This document shows positions 30,459 through 37,207 of a stretch of DNA of 37,207 nt, piece after piece (the first letter of the stretch is position 1; each line of letters starts with the position of its first letter). The DNA is from a virus, in the IMG/VR virus record IMGVR_UViG_3300031586_000012, positions 1 through 37,207 of that record; one strand, 5' to 3'. The translations under genes were made by a program, and so were the position numbers. Under the pieces are notes generated by a model. It was not told the origin of the DNA. It searched no databases and worked only from the letters and a program-made list of their open reading frames with translations.

Positions 30459-30989
30459 TTACAATTCCATAACTTCTTGACAGCACCGCTTGGCTGCAAC
30501 CCATGATTCCCAGCATTGACCAACAATACCAGTGCCAGGGAATAAATCATAAAAGTCATCATCCTCTCGAGCTCCAAGTAATTCAAATAGCCAATAGCAG
30601 AATTTAGGTGGCTTAGCACCAACTAGACCTTTTTGAATAGTGATATTAGCAGCCACCCAATCCCGAATAGTTTGTTCTTTTCTGTTTCTTTTCTCTCGGG
30701 CTGGCTTAAATATTAAAGCCTCCCAAGCATAAGCAGGATTTACATTAGGTTTGAAAGATGCAAATGGTTTAATCCATGCAGCCACACGCACAACACCATT
30801 CTGTACTCTATCCTTTACAAGATAATGATTAAGCAATATGCCAAGACTAGGAGTGCTACAGCTCAATGCCCAGCCATCATAATTCCAAGATAAATCCTCA
30901 AGAAGTTTATTGTGGTCAACTTCTTGCCGTTCAGGATAATAATGGCTACATCCTAAATATGGCGGGTCTGCATAGGCTATTTTACTCAT
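30459..30989 (-). CDS. Orphan DNA methyltransferase (DPPY type)
   Basis: A 176-residue amino-methyltransferase. Motif IV, ADPPY, is at residues 8-11 and the SAM-binding motif DLFPGTGIVGQ near 148, so the catalytic motif precedes the SAM site (beta- or permuted arrangement). The protein is short, with a small target-recognition segment. There is no partner endonuclease nearby, so it probably marks phage DNA against host restriction. ATG follows GAGAGGG. Target unknown; N6-adenine or N4-cytosine are possible with DPPY. Confidence 0.85.
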   Translation of the reverse strand: MSKIAYADPPYLGCSHYYPERQEVDHNKLLEDLSWNYDGWALSCSTPSLGILLNHYLVKDRVQNGVVRVAAWIKPFASFKPNVNPAYAWEALIFKPAREKRNRKEQTIRDWVAANITIQKGLVGAKPPKFCYWLFELLGAREDDDFYDLFPGTGIVGQCWESWVAAKRCCQEVMEL

Positions 30990-31024
30990 AGAGTATTACC
31001 CTCTCTTGATACTATGTTTTCATC

Positions 31025-32092
31025 TCAAAACTCTGGCTTCTCCTCGACCACCGAGGGCCCTGCCCTGACTGCCGCTACCCGTCTGTAGCAATCTGCTGGG
31101 CCTTCCGTTATCTCTGTCTGTTTTGAAACCCCGAGTTCAGCCAGCACTTCTCCTGGCTGTAAACCGAAGTCCTCAAAACATGCCTTCAGCATAGCTGCTA
31201 CAGTTTTGAGGCTCGCGGGATCGCGGCTCAGCTTTCGTGGCTCCACATTGTGTACCTCTACTGCTGGTTCCTCGGCAATCTCCCCGGTCTCGGGGTCCAC
31301 GTCAATAAAGTCCTTGTTGGCGTTCTCTTCAATCTCGGCTTCGAGTTCAAGAGCAGCTCCCTCTTCGTCTGCGCGGTTAAAATGCTCCAGGAATAGATTA
31401 TCGTCAGAGCTAGAATTGATAAGCGCCTTACAAGCCCGGTTGGTTACGGTGCGCTTCGCCATTTCTTCAGGGAATTGAGAATGTACTGAAGTAGGCGCAT
31501 CAGGGTCCATCTTCGATTTAGCCCATGCCTTTTTTATCTGAGCAATGGTCATAATCTCGGTAAACGAGGGCTTATCATTGCTGAACTCAATCACGCAATA
31601 AGCGGCCACGATAGCGCCTGGCTTGACATTCCCGATCTTCTGCGTGTGCTTGGACACAGTTTTCCGGTTGTGGGAGATCGCATATTCAAACTCGTCCCCT
31701 TCGTAAACGACCTCTGCCCAAATATCACTTGCTCCCGCTACCCTCTGAGCTACTGCCATGGTGCCGAAGTAACTCCTTTGGCATACGAGCTTTTGCCCGT
31801 ATGCGATGAAGTAGCATTGATCCTTGCCGGGGTTTAACCCCTGGACAGCCATGTCGAGAAGGGCATTTGCTATACTAGCCTGAGAACACGCCTGGAGAAC
31901 CGGGCGCTTATCCTTATCAACTGCTTCCTGGAGTGCCAACCAAGCAGACTTCAAGGCGTTCTCAATGCTGTAGTTCGCCGGTAAGATAAGCTCCTTGTCG
32001 TCTGTGTAGGTTCGCAACTTTGTAGTTACGAGTGCCACTACATCAAATGGCTTACCTACCGCCGTTCCCTTTTGTTCTTCTGTTTTTTCCAT
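31025..32092 (-). CDS. recT: RecT-family single-strand annealing protein
   Basis: A 355-residue annealing recombinase. Core patterns are in residues 60-220: VLQACSQASIANALLDMAVQGLNP, then QCYFIAYGQKLVCQRSYFGT and SYFGTMAVAQRV, and FPEEMAKRTVTNRACKALIN, all typical of RecT. The C-terminal 120 residues are acidic and variable. Start overlaps the upstream stop (TAATG) with GGAGG before it. It pairs single-stranded ends made by a nuclease and would serve replication-linked recombination. Confidence 0.92.
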   Translation of the reverse strand: MEKTEEQKGTAVGKPFDVVALVTTKLRTYTDDKELILPANYSIENALKSAWLALQEAVDKDKRPVLQACSQASIANALLDMAVQGLNPGKDQCYFIAYGQKLVCQRSYFGTMAVAQRVAGASDIWAEVVYEGDEFEYAISHNRKTVSKHTQKIGNVKPGAIVAAYCVIEFSNDKPSFTEIMTIAQIKKAWAKSKMDPDAPTSVHSQFPEEMAKRTVTNRACKALINSSSDDNLFLEHFNRADEEGAALELEAEIEENANKDFIDVDPETGEIAEEPAVEVHNVEPRKLSRDPASLKTVAAMLKACFEDFGLQPGEVLAELGVSKQTEITEGPADCYRRVAAVRAGPSVVEEKPEF

Positions 32093-32451
32093 TATTCGAT
32101 TCCTCCTTTTTCAGCTTTTACCTCAACCCATAGCTTCCTCAGGCCAACAGCCTTAATTGCGCTGCCATCTCCTAACTCTTCCGCCAATCTGACAAAATCT
32201 ACAGGAACTCCACTGACAGCCGAGGACATTGCCTTTAGAAACTTTAAGTCAATATTTATTCGTTCTTTTTCTTCTTCAGTAACCTCCATCATCACTGCCC
32301 CAACAGCCATCTTAAATTGACCTTCCTCATCGAGAACACACCAGTGCCCTAATGCAGCTCGCATAGCAACCTTGAGCCTCTCTTCTAGTGGTTGTTTGGA
32401 GTCAACACCAGCTCTTAGTTCTGTTATGCCTATCATTATCCTATTATCCAT
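32092..32451 (-). CDS. Hypothetical protein between ATPase and recT
   Basis: A 119-residue mixed alpha/beta protein (EERLKVAMRAALGHWCVLDEEG; GVPVDFVRLAEELGDGSAIK). AAGGAAG lies before the ATG. It overlaps the recT start by 1 base. Not recognised. Position within the recombination module suggests an accessory factor. Confidence 0.55.
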   Translation of the reverse strand: MDNRIMIGITELRAGVDSKQPLEERLKVAMRAALGHWCVLDEEGQFKMAVGAVMMEVTEEEKERINIDLKFLKAMSSAVSGVPVDFVRLAEELGDGSAIKAVGLRKLWVEVKAEKGGIE

Positions 32452-32469
32452 CTGGTTCTTCCTTTTTTA

Positions 32470-32643
32470 TTACTCCTTTGTCTCGCCTGGTAGTAGTTCA
32501 GGGTTGGATACCTGGACATACTTCAGGGCTTCGATGCCTAGCTTAAGGGCTTGTTGCCCTGGAAAATTGTCCTCCAGATTGAGTCCTGCCTTGCGGTCAT
32601 CATAAATAGCTTCTAATAATCTAATAGCTTCTTCTGATGTCAT
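32470..32643 (-). CDS. 57-residue acidic microprotein
   Basis: MTSEEAIRLLEAIYDDRKAG... a helical, acidic protein. Its ATG overlaps the stop of the ATPase gene (ATGA at 32643-32640). It fits the gap between that gene and the next exactly, leaving 18 bases. Not recognised. Confidence 0.65.
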   Translation of the reverse strand: MTSEEAIRLLEAIYDDRKAGLNLEDNFPGQQALKLGIEALKYVQVSNPELLPGETKE

Positions 32644-34604
32644 ATTGCCACCGCTTCTTTTGCTGCTTCAATTCTAAGCACCCTGTCAGATTCGCTCACA
32701 TATAGTCTGATTTGCTGCCCCTCTGTCTGTAGTAATTGTGTGACAGCCTCAGCGTTATCTATCCATATTGGAGCGTCAAATTGGAAATGCTTGCTCAAGG
32801 TGTTAATAATGTCGAGCCCGATGTTTATTCGTGCCGAGTTATTAAGCGCTGAGCTATACGGGACCCCGAGAAACATTGTTTCGCATACTTCCTCTACCCC
32901 GCCGTTCACTAGCTGGTTGAACAGCTTAAACCTTGCCAGCTCAAAGCGGCTATTTATCCTGTCCTCAAGTAGACTTACCTTTGCTCTAACAAACTGCTCG
33001 GTGAGGTATAGTTCCCCTTCCAGTCTCTCATACTCTTTAGCCAGTGTTCTTTCCGCAGACTTCAATTCCTCAATGCGCTGTAGACCGGCTTCGCGCTGCT
33101 TGATTTGAGCTATTGCCGATTCGCAATCCGCTATCTTTGCGTCAATGGCAGAGAGAATCAATCTCACGGCCTCGACTGCCCCGCTATTAGTAGCCTTGAG
33201 CTTCTCAATATCAGTTTCTATGGCACTTTTCTTTTGTGTTAATTCAACATAAACGAGACTGGCCGGCGTCACTGTTTCTTTATTCTCTAAGGCAGCGAGA
33301 TCAGCTCGGGCGCCGTCAATCTCTTTGTTCAATTCAGTAAGCCGTGCTTCGTTGTTTGTGTTTTCCAGTTCAAGCACACCGACCTCTTTGTTTAGCGCCT
33401 CAATCCTTGCCTTAGCTGAGGTTCCTTCGGTAGTAATTGATGCTAGCTTACTTGCCTTCTTCAGGTTGAAGTTGTTTATTGCCCCCTCTCTAGCTGCCTC
33501 TAATTGTTCCGGCGGTAATGACTGTCCACACGCCGGGCAAGTATCGGATTGTTCAAAGGTAAAGTTTTCAGAGTTGGTCACACTCCAGTCCTGACGCAAT
33601 GTATCCAGCAACTCTTCAAGTCTCTTAACGGTATTTTGCTTTTCCACAACCTCTGCCTGTATATTCTGTATGGCTCTTCCTAGACCATCGGCTTCGTCCT
33701 CTAGCTTCCTTAACTCTACCTTTGCCACTTGCGTTTCATCGGCTGCCACTGTCCACTGTTCACGCTCAACCTTTAGTATCTCGGCCTCAATCACCCTCAA
33801 CCCCTTTGTTTTCTCTGCAACCCCACCGCCGGCCTCGAGGTTCGCAAGCTCCTGAGCTTTCGCATTGCGCTTCTCTTTCAAATCCTCGAGTTCTGTTTTA
33901 AGGCTTGGGGCATTGATAGCATCGGGTAAACCACGCTGAACCTCACTAATGCGCACAGGTATCTTCTCTATATCTTTATTGATCTCTGAACGCCTGGCTG
34001 CTATGACCTTGCGATGGTCCTCGAGCTTATGGCCATTTAGAATCTCAGGTAGTTTTGCCAGCTTAGAATCACTGGCTATTACCTCAGCATCGCTCAAGTC
34101 TCCGCATACTTCTAAGAGTAGCTTCCTGCGGTCCTGCCAGTGTAGAACTTCATTGAAATGCCGGGGATTGGTGAGCAGCTTAAAAGCATCTTCGTCTACG
34201 ATACTGGCGATCCTGGCCTCATACTCATTCTTCTTAACAGGCACACCGTCAATGAAATAGTTTGTGGTATGTCCTGTGAATTCTCGCTCTAGGGACCCTC
34301 GCTTCTTGGTCCAGTTCTCAGAGTAGACTTTCTTGAGGCCAAGTTGTCTCCCGCCAATTTCCAGCACACCTTCAACCTCATGCTCTAAGCCGTGGACCGG
34401 CTCCCCATCTACTCCAAGTGTTTTGATTTCGAAGTCCTTCCGGTTGGCTGAGTCTTTATCGAATAACAGCCACGAAAAGGCATCGAAAAGAGTTGTTTTG
34501 CCAGTCCCGTTCTCCCCGAAGATTGCCTGTGATTCTCCGAATGTCTCCAGGTCAAACTCTCTTATTCCCTTGAAGTTTCTTAATTTAAGATTGATAAGTT
34601 TCAT
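32640..34604 (-). CDS. SbcC/SMC-like ATPase with zinc hook
   Basis: A 654-residue P-loop ATPase: GENGTGKTT Walker A at residues 30-38; long coiled coil with a CPACGQ zinc hook (C354, C357) at its tip; second coiled arm; C-terminal PIWIDNAEAVTQL (about 608-620) in place of Walker B. The Asp-Asn instead of Asp-Glu is a known trait of some phage members as I recall. Cellular homologues pair with the SbcD/Mre11 nuclease, which is absent here. It overlaps the 40-codon gene before it (TAATG) and is followed by recT. It probably holds or processes DNA ends for RecT. Confidence 0.87.
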   Translation of the reverse strand: MKLINLKLRNFKGIREFDLETFGESQAIFGENGTGKTTLFDAFSWLLFDKDSANRKDFEIKTLGVDGEPVHGLEHEVEGVLEIGGRQLGLKKVYSENWTKKRGSLEREFTGHTTNYFIDGVPVKKNEYEARIASIVDEDAFKLLTNPRHFNEVLHWQDRRKLLLEVCGDLSDAEVIASDSKLAKLPEILNGHKLEDHRKVIAARRSEINKDIEKIPVRISEVQRGLPDAINAPSLKTELEDLKEKRNAKAQELANLEAGGGVAEKTKGLRVIEAEILKVEREQWTVAADETQVAKVELRKLEDEADGLGRAIQNIQAEVVEKQNTVKRLEELLDTLRQDWSVTNSENFTFEQSDTCPACGQSLPPEQLEAAREGAINNFNLKKASKLASITTEGTSAKARIEALNKEVGVLELENTNNEARLTELNKEIDGARADLAALENKETVTPASLVYVELTQKKSAIETDIEKLKATNSGAVEAVRLILSAIDAKIADCESAIAQIKQREAGLQRIEELKSAERTLAKEYERLEGELYLTEQFVRAKVSLLEDRINSRFELARFKLFNQLVNGGVEEVCETMFLGVPYSSALNNSARINIGLDIINTLSKHFQFDAPIWIDNAEAVTQLLQTEGQQIRLYVSESDRVLRIEAAKEAVAI

Positions 34605-34726
34605 TACATTTCTCCTTCCTCTTTGATATTCTCGGATGCGGAATCCTGCCCGCCCATGTGTTCCGAGACGGTCTGTTCCATCTGGCTAAACCTGTTCCCG
34701 CAATCCTCACAGATGTAGATTGGCAT
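34604..34726 (-). CDS. 40-residue zinc-finger-like microprotein
   Basis: MPIYICEDCGNRFSQMEQTV... with C6-x2-C9 and H23, the start of a C2H2-type finger, then a polar acidic tail ending GEM. Stop and the next ATG overlap (TAATG). GGGGGA lies 8-13 bases before the ATG, a fair ribosome site. Not recognised. Confidence 0.6.
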   Translation of the reverse strand: MPIYICEDCGNRFSQMEQTVSEHMGGQDSASENIKEEGEM

Positions 34727-34727
34727 T

Positions 34728-35042
34728 TCATTTATCCCCCAATCTACCGAGCTCAGTCCAGATTTTATGATGCTCAAGCCATTTTTGAGCCTCGCCCAAG
34801 ACCTCGGTTAGCTCTCTCTGCTTTGCCTCTGCTAAGCCAGTGAAGACATCAAGGCTAATACTGGTGCTACCATGATTGTAGTAGATGATTTGCTTATCCC
34901 TAGCTACGACATCTTTGATAAGCCCTGCCTTGGCAATTCGCTTAGCTAAATCAAACGAATATAGGTTGTCTGGACACCGAGGCTCAAGTATCGCCTCCCG
35001 GCTTTTAATCCGTCCGTCTTCGTGTTCTTCAATGACTTTCAT
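34728..35042 (-). CDS. 104-residue hypothetical protein
   Basis: MKVIEEHEDGRIKSREAILE; the middle (LAKRIAKAGLIKDVVARDK) is basic, the C-terminal third helical. No motif. Its ATG overlaps the stop of the preceding gene by 1 base. Early region, function unknown. Confidence 0.55.
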   Translation of the reverse strand: MKVIEEHEDGRIKSREAILEPRCPDNLYSFDLAKRIAKAGLIKDVVARDKQIIYYNHGSTSISLDVFTGLAEAKQRELTEVLGEAQKWLEHHKIWTELGRLGDK

Positions 35043-35236
35043 TATTCCCCCCTTTCGTATGCCTCTAATCGCTTTCTATCTTCGGGGTAAAATCCTTTTA
35101 TCACGGCCTCAACAATAGCCGCTTGAGCTCTATGCCGGGCAAGTGGGTGTTCCCTCGAAGACTTGGCGATCCTCAAGGTCTCCATATCCACTTCGACATT
35201 CTCAGCGATTAAAGTTTTATCTTCTGTGGTTATCAC
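35042..35236 (-). CDS. 64-residue hypothetical protein
   Basis: A helical charged protein (VDMETLRIAKSSREHPLARHR...). GTG start at 35236 overlaps the preceding stop (GTGA). Not recognised. Confidence 0.5.
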   Translation of the reverse strand: MITTEDKTLIAENVEVDMETLRIAKSSREHPLARHRAQAAIVEAVIKGFYPEDRKRLEAYERGE

Positions 35237-35391
35237 TGTTCTTCTCCTTCCTTTACTTCACATTCAATATCATCTTCCCAAGCTTCACAATTATCCTTGC
35301 CGATGCAATAGGAGTGTCTAGGTTCAGGAGCATCCCTATGACTACACTTGCCACCTTTAATATAAAACTTGCATTCCTTGTAAGTGTTCAT
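35233..35391 (-). CDS. 52-residue Cys-rich microprotein
   Basis: MNTYKECKFYIKGGKCSHRD... with C7, C16, H18, C29, C35 and C44, likely a zinc-binding or disulfide-poor knuckle fold. ATG overlaps the preceding stop (ATGA at 35391-35388), and its own stop overlaps the next start. Phage early regions often have such Cys-rich small proteins; no function known. Confidence 0.65.
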   Translation of the reverse strand: MNTYKECKFYIKGGKCSHRDAPEPRHSYCIGKDNCEAWEDDIECEVKEGEEQ

Positions 35392-35543
35392 TTCTCTACC
35401 CCCCACATAAGCCAGCAGCCATGCCTCGATAAGTCCTTTGCTATTTCCCCCAGGGTGAGGTTTCCGTACTCCTGGCAGAATAAGTCAAATAATGCAAAGG
35501 CTTGACACGCCTTCCCTACCACCGCTATAATTAATTTATTCAA
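35388..35543 (-). CDS. 51-residue small protein, TTG start
   Basis: MNKLIIAVVGKACQAFALFD..., first half hydrophobic (possible membrane or packing helix), second half LGEIAKDLSRHGCWLMWG. TTG at 35543 is preceded by AAGGAGTAAAGGAAA. Its stop overlaps the next ATG. Not recognised. Confidence 0.55.
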   Translation of the reverse strand: MNKLIIAVVGKACQAFALFDLFCQEYGNLTLGEIAKDLSRHGCWLMWGVEK

Positions 35544-35549
35544 TTTCCT

Positions 35550-35780
35550 TTACTCCTTCCCGGGGCCAGAAGTGATGAGGTCACTCCTGGTCCCTTTCTG
35601 TATTTGCTTATGGTTGCTCGACCTGCAACACAGCTTATAAAGCCTCAGTAGCTCAGTCCGATTATTAGAAGCTAAAATACTTGGGGTATCCTTGCCTCCA
35701 TTATTATTTTCTTGAGCCTGAAGCTCTTGCTGCCTTAGTTCGGCTAAGGTTGGATTTCGTGGTCTTCCACCTTTATTCAT
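35550..35780 (-). CDS. Small basic protein with GRPRNP motif
   Basis: A 76-residue protein starting MNKGGRPRNPTLAELRQQEL, where GRPRNP resembles an AT-hook-like or 'GRP' DNA-contact motif. The C-terminal half is polar (LASNNRTELLRLYKLCCRSS). ATG overlaps the stop of the DUF5658 gene (ATGA). Possibly DNA binding. Confidence 0.5.
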   Translation of the reverse strand: MNKGGRPRNPTLAELRQQELQAQENNNGGKDTPSILASNNRTELLRLYKLCCRSSNHKQIQKGTRSDLITSGPGKE

Positions 35781-36094
35781 AGTGCCAATCCAATCCCGTT
35801 AAATACGCAAACCCCGGTCATTCCGATTACTATGACCAGGAAAAGCATCCTAATCTGTCCCGGGTATTTATTCGCCAGTAGAAGAAGAAGCCAGGTGCAA
35901 ACCATCACCGCTCCAATCTTCACAGTCCAGAATAGCCCCATAGATTGCTGTTCAAGGACATATCTCATTGGCGGGTTTAACTCGTATCCACCCCTGCCGT
36001 CTAGGATATGAGTGAGTAAGCCATCAACCACATTCAGGATAATGAAGGCACTCGCTAAGCCTACCGGCCTTTCTAACTTGCTAATCTTTTCCAT
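35777..36094 (-). CDS. DUF5658-like integral membrane protein (copy 2)
   Basis: A 105-residue membrane protein with LNVVDGLLTHIL and GGYELNPPM, then two or three hydrophobic helices and a closing GVCVFNGIGLAL. This matches the DUF5658 pattern and the paralogue at 17-349. A GGGGGGAG sequence lies about 11 bases before the ATG. It is an early gene, unlike the other copy, which has its own promoter. Function unknown. Confidence 0.7.
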   Translation of the reverse strand: MEKISKLERPVGLASAFIILNVVDGLLTHILDGRGGYELNPPMRYVLEQQSMGLFWTVKIGAVMVCTWLLLLLANKYPGQIRMLFLVIVIGMTGVCVFNGIGLAL

Positions 36095-36159
36095 AGATTC
36101 TTAGCTCCCCCCAGTAATCCCACACAAAACCTTTTCAATCCCCTTAATTCCATTGATTA

Positions 36160-36450
36160 TCAATGCTTTCCCACCAAATTAGGCGATTTCTGATGCCGTG
36201 CCTTCTGTAATCTTTCACCCATCTTTTTCTTTTGCTCAGGTGATAAATTCTTAGGAGCTCTCGGTAATGGGATTCGCCTTTTGGCGATGTGATATTCCTT
36301 GCCCCCATAGCCATTATTGAGAACAGGTTTTAGCCCGAGCTTCTTTTCCAAATGTATTTGCCATCGCTTGTTGTAGGTGAATATCACCGCCTCGGCAGGA
36401 GTTTCATCGAAGCTGATTAAGGTTTCCTTCTCTTCATTGCTGAGCTGCAT
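36160..36450 (-). CDS. 96-residue basic hypothetical protein
   Basis: MQLSNEEKETLISFDETPAE... with a middle EKKLGLKPVLNNGYGGKEYH and a basic tail (LSPEQKKKMGERLQKARHQK). ATG at 36450 has GGAGGG 9 bases upstream; a TTG at 36456 is less likely. Small early proteins of this general shape occur in several uncultivated phages, but I cannot name a family. Confidence 0.55.
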   Translation of the reverse strand: MQLSNEEKETLISFDETPAEAVIFTYNKRWQIHLEKKLGLKPVLNNGYGGKEYHIAKRRIPLPRAPKNLSPEQKKKMGERLQKARHQKSPNLVGKH

Positions 36451-36452
36451 TT

Positions 36453-36563
36453 TCAAAAACCCTCCCCGGCGTGTGCCGATGGTGGATCTGAATCACATCT
36501 TCGATTAGAAAATGACATCTTATGTTTTAGGTCGTCCCAGACTTGAAACTTAATCTCTCTCAT
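36453..36563 (-). pseudogene. Truncated YopX-like ORF
   Basis: A 36-codon ORF with a strong AAGGAG ribosome site, starting MREIKFQVWDDLKHKM, very like the N-terminus of YopX-family phage proteins (MREIKFRAWD...). Those are about 120-140 residues; here the frame ends after 36, so it is either a remnant or a short functional derivative. Its stop overlaps the region just before the next ATG. Confidence 0.6.
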
Positions 36564-36608
36564 CTATCACTCCTTACCCTTTCGGCGATTCCTTACAGAA
36601 TGGAATGG

Positions 36609-36791
36609 CTAAACTTTGTCATTCCCATCTTTTCTATGCCTTGCTCGCCAAATAACCATTGACACTGCACTTGTTTTCATTTTGAACATCCGGGCAATAG
36701 CTATATGTCGCCAGCCCTTTTCAGCTAACGCCAATATCTTTTCGTTCCGTGCCCGGTATCGCTCCCTTATTATTTCGCTTCCTGTTTTCAC
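36609..36791 (-). CDS. Small HTH DNA-binding protein, first early gene
   Basis: A 60-residue basic protein with a homeodomain-like helix-turn-helix: ILALAEKGWRHIAIARMF then KTSAVSMVIWRARHR. GTG start at 36791 lies about 4 bases after the predicted transcription start of the strong promoter at 36802-36830, with no ribosome site, so the message may be leaderless. As the first gene of the early operon and next to operator-like repeats, it may regulate the control region. Confidence 0.7.
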   Translation of the reverse strand: MKTGSEIIRERYRARNEKILALAEKGWRHIAIARMFKMKTSAVSMVIWRARHRKDGNDKV

Positions 36792-36801
36792 TTCACTTAA
36801 C

Positions 36802-36830
36802 AGATTATCACACCCCTAAAATCTTGTCAA
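36802..36830 (-). promoter_or_regulatory. Strong early leftward promoter
   Basis: Minus strand TTGACA (36830-36825), 17-base spacer, TAATCT (36807-36802): near-consensus sigma70. Expected start about 36795. It drives the early operon from 36791 leftward. Confidence 0.82.
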
Positions 36831-36851
36831 TACCGTTACCGTGTAAAACAC
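36831..36851. promoter_or_regulatory. Operator-like repeats upstream of early promoter
   Basis: A direct repeat TACCGT-TACCGT (36831-36842) followed by an imperfect palindrome GTGTaaaACAC (36841-36851), both immediately upstream of the early -35. Possible repressor or activator sites; no binding protein is proven. Confidence 0.4.
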
Positions 36852-36870
36852 ACGATTAAAACAGGAAAAT

Positions 36871-36882
36871 TTATAGCTATAA
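36871..36882. promoter_or_regulatory. Perfect 12-bp palindrome between divergent promoters
   Basis: TTATAGCTATAA is its own reverse complement and stands midway between the leftward (36802-36830) and rightward (36901-36928) promoters, the usual place for a shared operator. Confidence 0.4.
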
Positions 36883-36900
36883 TTGAGGAAATTTTAGGGC

Positions 36901-36928
36901 TTGACTTTCAGGGGAAAAGAATTAGAAT
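36901..36928 (+). promoter_or_regulatory. Predicted rightward promoter
   Basis: Plus strand TTGACT (36901-36906), 16-base spacer, TAGAAT (36923-36928). Expected start about 36935, 12 bases before the ATG of the plus-strand gene, which has its own AAGG site. Confidence 0.6.
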
Positions 36929-36946
36929 AATAGTAGGGAAGGCAAG

Positions 36947-37057
36947 ATGAAGAGTGAAATATCGAGCAAGGCTCTGCTAATTCTATTTATAATCTGGTTG
37001 TTATTTATTTGTCTTCTTGTCTATTACACTGGCCACCCGGAGCCGCCTTTTAGGTAG
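36947..37057 (+). CDS. 36-residue membrane peptide, sole plus-strand gene
   Basis: MKSEISSKALLILFIIWLLF..., one transmembrane helix of about 20 residues (ALLILFIIWLLFICLLVYY) followed by GHPEPPFR. GGGAAGG lies 6-11 bases before the ATG, and a promoter stands just upstream. All other genes run leftward, so its separate control suggests a distinct role: superinfection or entry exclusion, or a lysis or lysogeny modulator, are possibilities, none shown. Confidence 0.6.
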   Translation: MKSEISSKALLILFIIWLLFICLLVYYTGHPEPPFR

Positions 37058-37080
37058 GCTGTAAAACATCATAAGAATTT

Positions 37081-37207
37081 CTCGCCGTGCCTCTCATTAG
37101 TGGTATAGAAATTTAACCAAAACTATGCCATTGTATAAACAAACAATTGACATGAAAACTATTAAGCCAATAAATGCTATCTTTATTGGGCGGGGGTGCA
37201 TGGTTGC
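37081..37207. repeat. Terminal direct repeat, copy 2 (circular overlap)
   Basis: Exact second copy of bases 1-127. It should be removed when the sequence is circularised, because it duplicates the 3' end of the DUF5658 gene that starts at base 349. Confidence 0.95.

Noticed and set aside
1-37207. Integrase, CI-like repressor, tRNA genes, transposons
   Set aside because: I looked for tyrosine or serine recombinase motifs, HTH repressor genes, cloverleaf sequences and insertion-sequence ends and saw none; short or diverged ones could be missed by eye.

Overview
The window is one complete bacteriophage genome. The first 127 bases (1-127) recur exactly as the last 127 (37081-37207), so the contig is a circle or a circularly permuted linear molecule of 37,080 bp. 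An overlap of exactly 127 bases is most simply the k-mer overlap an assembler leaves on a closed circle. The gene set is that of a tailed dsDNA phage: large terminase, portal, scaffold, P22-like coat protein, head-tail adaptor and tail or adsorption proteins. There is no tape-measure, sheath or baseplate-wedge gene, and there is a 2,174-residue internal-virion-type protein with membrane segments, so a short-tailed (podovirus-like) particle is the best guess. The host cannot be named. AGGAGG-type ribosome sites show it is bacterial, and a small LuxR-type regulator, DUF5658 membrane proteins and several apparently leaderless gene starts suggest an uncultivated, non-model lineage. No integrase, CI-like repressor, tRNA or CRISPR array was seen, and no recognisable endolysin.

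Layout. All genes but one read leftward (minus strand). A control region at 36792-36946 holds a strong leftward promoter, two small palindromes, a direct repeat and a rightward promoter for the only plus-strand gene, a 36-residue membrane peptide (36947-37057). Leftward from there runs the early and replication region (36791 to about 23359): a small HTH protein, a truncated YopX-like ORF, a DUF5658 membrane protein and many tiny genes; a recombination module (SbcC/SMC-like ATPase with zinc hook, RecT, an orphan DNA methyltransferase, an MBL-fold hydrolase); a DUF5131 protein and a radical-SAM protein; a DnaD-like replication protein; zinc-binding microproteins; a VRR-NUC nuclease; a LuxR-type HTH protein; an HNH nuclease; and a Cys-rich protein just before the late genes.

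The late region (23218 down to 530) starts after a promoter followed at once by three hairpins, two of them with U-runs, which resembles lambda pR'-tR'. It encodes small membrane proteins, a putative small terminase, large terminase, a holin-like protein, portal, microproteins, the giant virion protein, a metallopeptidase-like protein, scaffold, coat, head-tail adaptors, a 1,040-residue protein with nineteen 20-residue repeats, a hub-like tail protein and a tail or adsorption protein. It ends in a strong terminator at 391-424. A second DUF5658 gene (17-349) follows with its own promoter and converges on the plus-strand gene across the circle junction.

Two features stand out. Translational coupling is very dense: about twenty genes of 18-60 codons, many joined by ATGA, TGATG or TAATG overlaps. 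At three operon heads the predicted transcription start falls 1-4 bases before the start codon. The best candidates for something undescribed are the 20-residue-repeat protein, the promoter-terminator late switch, a possible +1 frameshift at CCT-TGA (22348), and the DUF5131 plus radical-SAM pair.
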